Source: Cylindrobasidium torrendii FP15055 ss-10
Lineage: Eukaryota; Basidiomycota; Agaricomycetes; Agaricales; Physalacriaceae
Length of the DNA stretch: 37,614 nucleotides
Reading direction: 5' to 3'
Assembly: GCA_000934385.1 (NCBI GenBank)
Contig: KN880663.1
Location: 1 to 37,614, forward strand
Shown here piece by piece: positions 10,335 to 20,160 of the stretch; position 1 is the stretch's first letter; the number at the start of each line of letters is the position of its first letter. The position numbers and the translations under genes were made by a program. The notes beneath the pieces were generated by a model. It did not search any database. It saw only the letters and a program-made list of their open reading frames with translations, and was not told the DNA's origin.

Positions 10335-12159
10335 ATGTCTGATAAGGGTATGGAATTTTCACTCGGCTTGATGTGATGTGACCTATTTATCATCCGTTCA
10401 GACCATGCACCGTCAGTTTGTCCTTGCTGCACCCACACAATGTACCCAGATTGGCAGTCTATCGTCCAGAACAGCCAAATGCGGAAGCTGATTGAGTTTC
10501 CTTGGAGTTTCGACGACGTAGCGAAGGACACTCGCACTATACAGTCTATCCATGCGTACACATCCGACATGGACAATCACGTCGCCTCTCTCGAACGCTC
10601 AATAGCTCGGCTAACATCCCAACGCGACCTCTTTGCATTCGTATCTCGAAGCCTGAACACGTTCTTTTCTCCCATTAACAGCCTTCCTGCCGAGGTGTTG
10701 GTGAACATATTTGGACTCTGCGCCAGTGCGAACGCACATGCTAGACCAAAACGAGAGCGGATACAGCAGACCGGCACGGCATTCATCCTGAGCCAAGTCT
10801 GTCGCAGATGGACGAGCATTGTCAACGACTCTCCCTTACTCTGGTCTTACTTTCGAGGCGATTGGCCCGAGTTTCACACCGAGAAGGAGCCCTTTACTCT
10901 CTTGGGCGCCGCCCTCGAGCGAACGCAGCAGGTCCCCTTGCACGTCCGCCTTGACTTTTACAACTGGGGCGTTCATCCGCGCATGATGGAATTGCTGAGG
11001 AAGTCGTCTCATCGCTGGAGACGGCTGGACATATCGCATTCGACTTCGCGTATCAAGACAAACATTACGGAGTTGGACATAACTGGTGGCTTGCCTTCGT
11101 TGGAGGAACTCCATCTCAAGTTGCGGTGCACCAAAAACACAGACAATATGGAAGTTCTGGAGTTCACTGCCGACTGTCCAAAGTTAACGAGGTTATTCCT
11201 CCAAGCCGAACTTGGTCACCCTGACGAATTCGACGACGAGGATGATGACGAAGAGGATGACAGCGACGACGAGGATGAGGACGAAGGCCTTTGGACCCTT
11301 GCGCAGGATCATCACATCCCTTGGCACCAGCTAACGACGCTGGTCTGGGGCCTCAATTCATCCGAGAAGGAGGTGCTCGATGTCCTGTCCGAGACAGAGC
11401 GGTTGGAGACACTGGAAATACTTCCTCGTTCAATTACGGTCTCAGAGGGGTTGGATCCTGCCATGTATTCGTACACGATTGACCCCGTCATTCTTCAGCA
11501 CCTCACCTCACTTCGCTATGAAGAGGGCTATAGGATAATTCATGGCCTATGTTGTCCCGTATTGGAGCGATTGCATATGTCCGACATCGATGGAGAGGCA
11601 TTATCGGGATTTCTAGTGCGGTCGGACCCCCCTCTGAAGACTCTTCGCATGGATAATTTTCATCGCGACTGGCTCAGCATAAAATCGGAACTGATGCCTG
11701 GCGTTCTTCCCTTCCTTGAAGAGTTCATCATCGGCGACAGTGTCTACCAACTCCTCGAAATGATCAACGACGAGTCTATGTTCGAAATAGTTGTCCCTCC
11801 GACAAGGGTTTTCACCATCGACACCCCCACGGCTATCGAGAGTATATGGGATGACGAAACTTGGGCTATTGGGCGTTTGGTGCGGTTGATATGGCCCCAG
11901 GAAGGGCTCGAAGCGTTCAATATCTTTACGCGCGAGAGGGATTACGGTGAATCCATACTTCTCAAGCTCGTGGATCGGTCGAAGGAGGTCGTCAACAAAT
12001 GGCCATTGCTCCGCCACATGAATGTGCTACGTGATGAAGGGCTGAAAGTCACTGTGTCCTACTCGCCGTCCATTTGTGGGTGCCATTGGTTATGCCATGA
12101 ATCAATCGCTGATGATTCTCATAGATCCTGACAGCGTATCGAGCCGAGATTATTATTGA
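10335..12159 (+). CDS. F-box protein (F-box gene C), 573 aa
   Basis: Predicted SCF substrate adaptor and third tandem paralogue. Exons: 10335-10347, 10402-12075, 12125-12159. The N-terminus MSDKDHAPSVCPCCTHTMY keeps a Cys-rich CPCC in place of CPRC. The F-box lies at about residues 92-150 (LPAEVLVNIFGLC, CRRWTSIVNDSPLLW), followed by LRR-like units (GGLPSLEELHLKL, LTTLVWGLN, LETLEILP). The mid-protein insert is almost purely Asp/Glu (about residues 283-306), unlike the Ser/Tyr/Asp insert of gene B. The final 35-nt exon encodes PDSVSSRDYY, again preceded by a 49-nt intron. Reading through that intron gives a spurious tail ending SHRS. It is more diverged from A and B than those are from each other. 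Confidence 0.85.
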
Positions 12160-12472
12160 TTATGTATACCCATACTAGCTTCAAGTCCACTAGACCTGGA
12201 CTCGCTATCCTCCTACATAGACGTCTAGACAAATGCAACACATTACAGCAAGGTCCTAACATGTAATTCACCGGTCAAAACCAGACACTGAAACACTCCA
12301 TCCTCTAGTACGAGCACGGAACTATCGCGTTCACACTAGCACTCTCGAGGATGAATGTTTGAACGCGGACGCATATGAGGTCTCCGTTTACAAATGCTCA
12401 CAGTACATGGTAACTCTGATTCATCATTTACATTCCTCATAAAGCAAGACCATTTAAGGAAAACACATCTAA
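12160..12472. other. Convergent 3' intergenic region
   Basis: Lies between the stop codons of F-box gene C (plus) and the MFS gene (minus). AT-rich, presumably the terminators of both. No gene seen. Confidence 0.55.
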
Positions 12473-14551
12473 TCATAATACATACCGGAAATCCCTATTC
12501 TGGACATCCGTCAGATCCAAGAACTCCTTGTCGACTTTGACCATCTCGGTCTTTCCATCTGTGCCGACGTGCTCGATGTACACCTCCTCAAAAGCATCCT
12601 TCTCCGGAGCCTCATTATCTCTGCGCCTGTTCTCCCGTACGAGAATGTAACGAATGGCGAGGAGGAGACCCATGCAAGAGAGGTAGCATACGCCGATGAT
12701 AATCCATGGGACGTAATTTCTACAAGCTTGGTTTAGCACATCGTCCTGCAACGAAGACAAGAGATAAGTCTCACCTTGGCTTATACTCCTGCTTCCACAT
12801 CAATGGCGCAGCAGCATTTCCAATACAGTAGAACGACAGCATGATTGCGTTCACCGTAACCTTCTTCGTGTGTCCTGCCGTCACCGAGCCCACCCAGGCC
12901 AACGCCAACACGAAACCCGTCGTTCCCACGCCAGTCAACCACATCGAGAACAGCAAGCCAATCTTGTTGCTCCAGGGGAGAAGCGTGACCATGAGTGTGC
13001 CGAGGATATTGGGGATAAAGTAAATTGTCCCGACGTATGCGCGCGAGTTTGGAATACGAGCAGCGATAGTGACACCGGTCCAGATGGTGACGATTTCGAC
13101 GACACCGTCAACACAGCCGAGGAGCGTCGTCTGGAGGTGGCTGAAGCCGAATGAAGTGACGATGATGGAGCGCTGGTTTGTGAGGGAGTTGGGGACGTTG
13201 TCGAGAGCGGCGAAGATGGCGAAGAGCCATGTCTTGGGTTCCAAGAGAGCTTCAATCATCCTAGGGATAGTTAGCGAGTGAGCTTCGCCGGTGGAAGCAA
13301 GGGTACTACGTACTGCTCCTTCTTGAAATGCTTGTTCTCGACACCAGTCTGGTTCTCCTTGATCCTGTGAATAGCAATGGCACGCTCCTCCGGGGTGAGG
13401 AACCATGCTGTCGTTGGCGAGTCGGGGAACAAGAACCAGAAGCTGACGGCGCAGACAAAGGTAATGAGACCCGTAATGATCATAAGCCTGTTCGCGGTCA
13501 GTATATACGACGGGGAACAGGATCAAGATAGGCGACGGACCATTGCCACGGCTCGAGAGGCGTATTCTTAATGTGAAGGACACCAAAGCTGATAAATCCA
13601 GAGATAATCTGGGCTGGGAGGCATCTTCAATATGGATGTAGCAAAGAATCCGGACGGTCGAGCTCACCAGTTCCATTCATCAGGACTGTTGGCATTGTGA
13701 GTATGCGCGCGCATAGACCATTAGAAGAAGCACGTACACCAATATCCAACCCTAACCGTCTGCTCCTTTCGCGTGTAAAACATGGCGCTGACGAGCATGA
13801 ACCCTGCAGTAATCGAGCCCTCGCACATGCCCAAGAAAAGCCGGCACACAAAGAGGCCAGCAAAATTCTTCGCAGCGGCATGGCTGCACAACGCGACCGA
13901 CCATATAAAGATGTTGATGCTAAATGCACGTCAATATACCATGGAGCCCTGATGAGCGCGCACAACGGACCTCATCCATTTGCCAACTGGGAAGCGCTGC
14001 AGACAGAGGTTCTGAGGAAATTCGAAGACGAGATAACTGAGGTAGAAGATCGTCCCTAGCCAGTTGTACCTAGTATACCATTAGCTGGGCGCCCGGGGAG
14101 TGTGTGGGGCTGCAGCGTACTGGTTTGTAGATAGATGGGTCGCCTCACTGACAATACATGAGCACGCTATTGGGATGCAATGCAACTGAATACGCACCGA
14201 ATACCGAGGATGGAGGAGCTTCCCAATGTCGTCTTGTCCATAAACTGCACCCTACAGATACGGTCAGACGCTGTGCACAAATTGGAGTTGGGTCGCCTGA
14301 CCAGTAGAGAACTGTATTTTAGCGTGAGTGAAGCGTATGGGAGGAGCTGATGACGAGTACGCACTGCACATGAGGGGGAGGATATGCCGGTCTATCTTCT
14401 TCCTGACCCTCTCCGCCTCTTGGGGGTCGAGCGGCCCATCTGAGGCAGATAGCAGTTGCGCAGCGGTATCGACCTGGGCAACATCGACCTCTACTTGAGT
14501 GACGCCGACCTCGACGTTGTCCTTCTTCTCGTCAAGTGATGGTGTCGACAT
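12473..14551 (-). CDS. MFS transporter, allantoate permease (Dal5/Tna1-like) family, 518 aa
   Basis: Plasma-membrane anion:cation symporter-type carrier; the family moves allantoate, nicotinate, pantothenate and similar organic anions, and the substrate here is unknown. Eleven exons: 14551-14365, 14311-14302, 14251-14198, 14147-14121, 14069-13971, 13919-13738, 13685-13668, 13613-13541, 13487-13314, 13260-12775, 12719-12473. Family blocks: RKKIDRHILPLMCILYWVQF then MDKTTLGSSSILGIR, YNWLGTIFYLSYLVFEFPQN, FLGMCEGSITAGFM, MNGTAQIISGFISFGVLH, FLTPEERAIAIHRIKENQTG, GFSHLQTTLLGC and a hydrophilic C-tail. A 10-nt exon (14302-14311, coding ILYW with flanking bases) is required to join LPLMC to VQFMDKTTL. 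Many hydrophobic helices are visible, with a charged N-tail of about 55 residues. Confidence 0.9.
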
Positions 14552-14995
14552 TGTAGGAGGGAGAGAAGGTCGGGAGGAGGAGGAGGGGGGAAAGGAAGGC
14601 CGACTCGACTAATCATGCATCTCCACTCGGGCTTATAATGGCACGAAGGTTATCCGTGGCGCCCTTGATAAGATAGACAACCATACGGCAGGGAAGCGGA
14701 AGGAGGAGAGCGCGAAAGAAACAAGTAGTAGCAAAAAGGTCCCACCTTGGCCGAGGCAAGCAAAGCATAACTGCGTATTGGGTGCTGTTGGATACGATAT
14801 GCGCCCGATATTTCGGATATTCCGCGCCTGATTGGCGCGCCACGGCCGTTTTTCGAAAATCAAAGCATATGGCCCAAAAATAGACTTGCCCAGTATCGGA
14901 GGCATTTTGTGCAAAATCTATCCCATCAGTACCAAAACTGGGGCAAAGTAGGTCGCGTTCCGTTGGATCTAGTATACATTTCTTTACAGCTATGT
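14552..14995. other. MFS promoter and alpha4 3' region
   Basis: No gene seen. It includes a TATAA-like motif on the minus strand near 14634, about 80 nt before the MFS start, and a cluster of inverted repeats at 14814-14839. Confidence 0.5.
14814..14839. promoter_or_regulatory. Palindrome cluster upstream of the MFS gene
   Basis: CGGATATTCCG (14814-14824), a CGG-N5-CCG palindrome of the type bound by Zn2Cys6 activators, overlaps CGCGCCTGATTGGCGCG (14823-14839). The second has 6-bp arms and contains a CCAAT box on the minus strand. It lies about 270 nt upstream of the MFS start codon. The role is inferred. Confidence 0.35.
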
Positions 14996-16139
14996 TCATG
15001 CCGAACCCTCTTCTGCGCGCGTTGTCATTGCCGCTTGGCCAGCAGCCGTTGCAGCCAGGCGCGACTTCTTCCGCTCCGCCTCTGCAAGCCACTGTCAAGA
15101 TAGGAATGGGGCGCTCTGGACTATACGTACCTGCTTCCTTCTCGCGCTCAATCTCTGCCACAATGGCCTCTATTTCCTCAAGGCTCAAGTTCTGCCCAAC
15201 GTCAATGGATGTACAAGACGCATAGTGAAGTACGCACTGTGACTTTCCCATAGCTCTCCATCACACTAATCTCAATGTTCTTCGCGCCAGTCTGGACGAC
15301 CTCAAGCAAGCTCTTGATAGTGAGCTTGATAGCTTGGTCGCGCGGAAGGTCATCCTTGTGGTTCTTCTCGAGGAATTCACGGACAGTTTTTGATGACCGT
15401 CCAATTGCGTTTGCCTTCCATGCACTGTAAATTCCACTTGGTTCGGTTTGGTACAAACGCGGTCGCGCGTCATTGGGGTCGAAACCAATGATGAGGGTAG
15501 AGATACCAAATGGCCGGACACCACCGGATTGTGTGTATCGCTAAATGGCAGTTGGTATATGCATTGCCAGGCGCGTAGGTGACGTACCTGCTGGATTCCA
15601 GCAATATGTCTGGTGATATATTCAACAGTGACGGGGTCCTCTACTGTCAAACGATGGCTCTGGCATTCTATCCGTGCTTTGTCGATCAAAACGCGTCCAT
15701 CAGCGGTAAGCCCTAGTAAGAGTTGGTATGAATGTTAAAGGATGGGGTAAGACGCGCACCAGCGAATGCAAGGCAGATATGGTCATCGAGCATGACAACT
15801 TTGCGCACTGTACGCGCGTCTTGCAGTTGGAGAACCGACTTCTTTTCGACACCTAGGATCACAACATCCTTGCCGCGTACACCAACCTAGGGAAGTATGG
15901 GAATCAGGCCTGAGAGAGTAGATGGGTTACATACCGCGCAAGTACCCTTCCTTACAGCCTCTGCAGCATATTCAACCTAATTCCAATCCGTTCAGCTTCC
16001 ATTGATCCTTCGACGCGCCAAAGTGATTGACCTGGAACAAGTGACCGTCAGGCGAGAAAACGGTGAGTGCTAGGGTGGATTTAGTACAGTAATTGCTCTA
16101 TTAGTGAGGATTATTACCGCGATCGTATGACCGGGACAT
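14996..16139 (-). CDS. 20S proteasome subunit alpha type-4 (Pre6/PSMA7), 267 aa
   Basis: Structural alpha-ring subunit of the 20S core particle that degrades ubiquitinated proteins. Exons: 16139-16118, 16069-16032, 15976-15935, 15886-15760, 15712-15588, 15540-15238, 15191-15131, 15081-14996. The N-terminal alpha signature [24 protein letters not shown] is rebuilt from exons 1-3. It is followed by [94 protein letters not shown] and VREFLEK. The ECQSHR and RYTQS-RPFG combination points to alpha4 rather than other alpha subunits. The C-tail after [14 protein letters not shown] is about 15 residues longer than in yeast or human. It is divergent with the C78 peptidase gene, with only 18 bp between start codons. 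Confidence 0.93.
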
Positions 16140-16157
16140 TATACGCGACGATGAGAG

Positions 16158-17634
16158 ATGGACAGAGAGGACGAATGCGTATGCGCCGTACACGCGTCGC
16201 GCTGCTCAGGTAAGCGGGATCGCGGTCCGATCGCCGCAATGCCTCCGGACGCTTTAGCGCAGCTTGCTTTAGGACACTCACTATGCCACCCAATGTAATG
16301 CTCGCCCTCACAATTTACACAATTTCCGACATTTTGACTGTAGCGCAGCGATACGACGGCTCCAGGCTCAAATCGGTCGACCAACAAGGCTGGGAAACGT
16401 AAACCACACTGGAAGCAGGCCAAGGACAAGGAAGAGACAGACGAGTTTTGGCATCCGTCACTGTCCACCACCCCACCAGATAACTTCACGCCAGGTGTGT
16501 GCGCTTCAATCACAATTCACAGTCGACTTACACGCCCAGGGCTTGTTCGATTCTTGAAATCGGCACTGGAGACCTCGCGCGCGAAGGGCGAAACCAAGGG
16601 TGCAACTCTCTGCTGGGAAGGAGCAACCTATGTCACTGCACAGCCCTGGGACCGTGGTTGGGGATGCGGGTGTGCTCAGCCAGTCATTGTAGCCCTTCCA
16701 CCACTAACCTGTCCAGTTACCGCAACTTCCTAATGGCATGCGCCTGTCTCGTCGAACAGCAGGACCAACCGATGTATTTCCCCCTCCTGGACGCGCCAAT
16801 ACCTCCGAGTGTACGCAACCTTCAGAAATGGATAGAAGCTGCCTGGGTGGACGGTGAGCTACAGTGTATTCTCACGTCCAGACGCTGACTGTCCTTTCAA
16901 GGCTACGATACGTCCGGCGCGGCTCATTTCAAAAATGCTATCATCGGCACGAAGAAATGGATTGGCGTAACGGGTGCGTCCTTAAATGTCTTTGCATACC
17001 CTTTAACTCATGAAACGGCAAGATTTATGGATAGCGTTCGCACATCGAGGCATTCCGTTCGCGGTTTTCACCACTCCATTCCCTGATATTAAATGCCTCA
17101 CAGATGCGACGTGGTAGACTTCGACTATGGCACATCATTCGGTGGCAACGAGGCTCTGCTACGCTGGATCAGGTCATACTTCTCCGCCGGCTCGTCCAGC
17201 AGTACAGAACCCATCCGTACTACCTCAAAGATGCCGTTCATTCTACAGGATGGTTTACACTCCCGGACAATTGTGGGCATCGAGCAGCTCGACGACGATG
17301 CTATGAACCTTCTCGTCTTCGATCCATCCAGGTCAGCCTCTCCCTTCACGCGAGAACAAGTGATTGATCGTCGTTCAAAGAACGTTCAAGCCAAAGATTC
17401 GCAAGGCAGCACTCGCGCAAGATCTCCAGGAGGTGCCACTAAAGGACATGCTGGGATTCTTCCGCTTCCATATTCATCGAAATGTCTTTGGGTACGCCTC
17501 GAAACGGTTGGTATTCCCTGAGCGCTAAGGCGCGGAACAGAAAACAGTGGCAGATCCTGCATTTCCCCTTAACGGAGCCTCTTACAGACTACCAGAGGGG
17601 GGACAGGAAGGTTGTGCGGACGACACGAGCATAG
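16158..17634 (+). CDS. C78-family cysteine peptidase (UfSP/ZUP1/Mug105-like), 362 aa
   Basis: Predicted ubiquitin or ubiquitin-like deconjugase; ZUP1 members cleave K63-linked ubiquitin and UfSP members cleave UFM1. Exons: 16158-16294, 16349-16494, 16540-16669, 16717-16853, 16902-16973, 17023-17056, 17104-17331, 17381-17491, 17541-17634. Catalytic triad by motif: Cys137 in DRGWGCGYRNFLMAC, His271 in GLHSRTIVGIE, Asp292 in LLVFDPSR. Other family blocks: NFTPGLVRFLKSAL, RNLQKWIEAAW, GTKKWIGVTD, VDFDYGTSFGGNEALLRWI. The N-terminus is uncertain. The frame is open from ATG 16158, only 18 bp from the alpha4 start, and ATG 16239 is an in-frame alternative. A 48-nt GT..AG segment (16210-16257) is an optional in-frame intron. 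No clear zinc finger is seen, although several relatives carry one. Confidence 0.85.
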
Positions 17635-18149
17635 ATAGCTCGAGTTGCCACACTGATTGGCAGGTCAAGGTTGATTAAATTCCTCAATGCTGATGATCTG
17701 GCGCGCGAGATAGACTACTAATTTCCAATGGTTCATTTGTGCGCTCGTTTCCAAGTTGTATCTCGCGAGTGAGTAAAATCTACAAGGACACACTCCACGC
17801 GGACGATAGCCTCGTGCTACGTGTTCGGCTTCAATCTCAACGCCGGATCAACGAACATGTGCCGGCTTCAAGTGCTTGAATATACATAGATCGTCGTGAA
17901 ATGGCCAAAATCTTGGGTCGGTCTCGCGATGCGACAGTGCGTGTGCTCATTTAGGAGCTTTATTAATTCCCTCTGGGTATATTCCCTGCATGAATCCTCG
18001 TGAAGCTCGAGCGTAGTGCTAATTAGACAATACACAGTCTTGATAATACATCGGCATAATGGCAACAACAAACTGTCTTTCCGAATTTCTGCAACCTCGC
18101 CTGGGCCTGTTCCTCTTTCGCGCCTCCATTGTCCGCCCCTGCCCTCATC
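17635..18149. other. Convergent 3' intergenic region
   Basis: Lies between the C78 peptidase (plus) and uncharacterised gene D (minus). I see no coding frame, RNA gene or repeat. Confidence 0.55.
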
Positions 18150-19678
18150 TTAGAAACCCTTTCCACTTTTCTCGTCCGGTTTTCCAACCCTCTTACGCTT
18201 CGACGAAGGAACTTCCTCGGTAGCGTCTGAGCCTACCTTGCGTTTGCCATAAATTGGTAACGGCCCCGCCAGAGGATATTTCTTAGGCTTTTCCCGGACC
18301 TGCTTCTTGCCATTCTCTCCGCTAACTGATGGCTGGCGCGTCTCGTTGGCACCAGCGCCCTTCCCTTTGTCCTTAGCATTCGCAGACCCGGACGCAGCGG
18401 TCGCCTGATCGCGATTCTGCTGTTTACTTTCCTTCGTAGATTTGAATCGGTCACAATCGAATGCCGCGGCCTTTGAATTCGCATCGACCTCAGCAGAGTT
18501 GGAAGAGAGAGCCGGCTCTTTCTTCACTTCGCCGTCCATCGTATCGTGGCGCTTGAGGGCGGATTTGCTACTTGACTGCGCAGCTGGCACAGCTACGTTA
18601 GGGGCTTTCATATTGAGGTGGGTCGACTGGAAAAGCTAAGCAACGCACTAAGGATAGGAAAGGATGGGTTTACTGACCATAAGATTTTCAAGAAAGGAGC
18701 TGCCTTGCCTGTTGAGACCTCCCGTCCCGACGGGGCACGGTTCCAACAGCGTTTTCGGCGTCATGCTTGGTGCGGAAAGCGTCGAGGGGATGGGACGCGA
18801 CTTCTGTTTGCTCGCGGTCGTAAAGTGCTTCCGCCGTAATTCTTTCAGAAATTCCTCGACAGACTCCTGCATCTGCGATACTCCTTTCAATGATTGCTCA
18901 GCGAAGCCTGCGGGGGACCCCGTTGCAGCGTCAGACGTATGTTTCTTCTCTAGCTCAACGAGTAGTGACTTTGTTTGTAAAAACACTTTGCCACATGCAG
19001 TGCGTCGTTTGATGATGCCGAAACCGTCGTCGGCGGTGGCCCAGACGTTGCTGGCACCCACAACGGACTTGACAAGTTTTTCAGAGAGGTCTACATCCAG
19101 CTTTCCATCGATGCCGTCGATACCTCCATCAAAGACCTTTGTGTCCGTTGAGCCTTCCTTAACACGGTGCTCAGCTTCAACGTCGTCGATATGCTTTATG
19201 GCGAGACACGGGCAGGCTTTTCTCAAGTAATTGATTTCGGATACAACAGCAGCCTGGGCTGGGGAATACTTGATATCCGAGTCCTCGAGCAGAGCTATGA
19301 TTAAGGTACTGAGCAAGGTAGTGACAAGAGCAGAAAGGTGCCACTCCACCGGGTGGCACGCGAGAGACGCACAACGGGGAAGAATCGTGCTCGCGACAAC
19401 AATGATGGCTTTTTCGCGAAGCGATTCATTTTTGATTCCAGATACCCAGCGCAGCGCATCCGCAATGTTCTGTAACTCGGCTGTTAGATGCACTACCTCA
19501 GCAACAAAATATAATCACGAACCATGAGTTCTGCAGTCAGGGGATTCCCTCCGATGCCTTTAATGAGGGTAATGTGGTTAATGATACCTTTGCTGAACGA
19601 CTCTGGGACGTTCCAGATGCAAGTCGACCAGAAGTCCTCTCCGCAAGAGTGAATACTCGAGAGCAAGAACAGAGGCAT
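18150..19678 (-). CDS. Uncharacterised protein, paralogue 1 (gene D), 448 aa
   Basis: No named domain recognised. Four exons: 19678-19523, 19469-19373, 19294-18678, 18626-18150. It is a clear paralogue of the gene at 33674-35159: both begin MPLFLLS, share FWSTC-W-PES-SK, TAEL, LRW, a KAC...AIKHI-D-E-EH block and a KS-G--N-W-TADDG-like block, and all three introns sit at equivalent positions. The conserved part is about residues 1-290. The rest is a Ser/Lys-rich low-complexity tail with a basic KRKRVGK cluster near the end, suggesting nuclear location (inference). The second intron, at 78 nt, is longer than usual. ORF extensions of exon 2 past 19373 and of exon 3 past 18678 are intron read-through. 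Confidence 0.75.
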
Positions 19679-20160
19679 CTCGAAAGCGAGTGGCGGTGGT
19701 GGTGATAGTTATGTCGAAGATTGCTGGATAGAGCCCTCATTTTATATCCCAACTCAACCTTTGTTACGCGTGCCTAGTGGCACGTCGATCGACGATCGAA
19801 TCCAGTCAGCACAAAGGGCACTTCAAATTCGACGGATACGGCCCTGTTAATGGATTCCCAAAAAGTACAAGGACTGTTGTGTCTCTCACGTGCATAGAAT
19901 GGCGTATTGGCGTCTCGTGCAGGAAATTACGATTACTGTGCTAGCCAAAGCCCATTGAACATTCATAGCCGTCCGAACATGATGCATCCAGGATGACTCT
20001 GTCCTAGAGATACAGAGGTATACATAGGTAAGAACCCACAAAATCCTATACATGATGAACTAAGCAAGAAACAACATTAGATGGGCCGAAGCATTGGCCG
20101 TAAATACAGTGAAATGGTAGCACTTTACAAAGCACATAGCGCGCGCTTGGTTAGATATAA
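19679..20160. other. Gene D promoter and Argonaute 3' region
   Basis: Contains on the minus strand a TATAAAA box at 19740-19746, directly followed by ATGAGGGCT, a block also found upstream of the paralogue. No other gene is supported. Confidence 0.5.
19732..19746 (-). promoter_or_regulatory. TATA box plus ATGAGGGCT block upstream of gene D
   Basis: Minus-strand TATAAAATGAGGGCT, 62 nt before the gene D start. Gene E has CATAAAG then ATGAGGGCT 74 nt before its start. It could be a conserved core promoter, or an out-of-frame upstream start codon if transcription begins further upstream. Confidence 0.45.

Noticed and set aside
16139..16513. Cysteine-rich minus-strand frame (CxxC, CxxC, H, C pattern) that looks like a zinc finger
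   Set aside because: It is antisense to C78 peptidase exons that splice and align with the family; the Cys spacing is judged coincidental.
19537..19752. Overlapping frame with MRALSS start considered as an independent gene
   Set aside because: It runs out of frame through gene D exon 1; kept only as a possible uORF observation.
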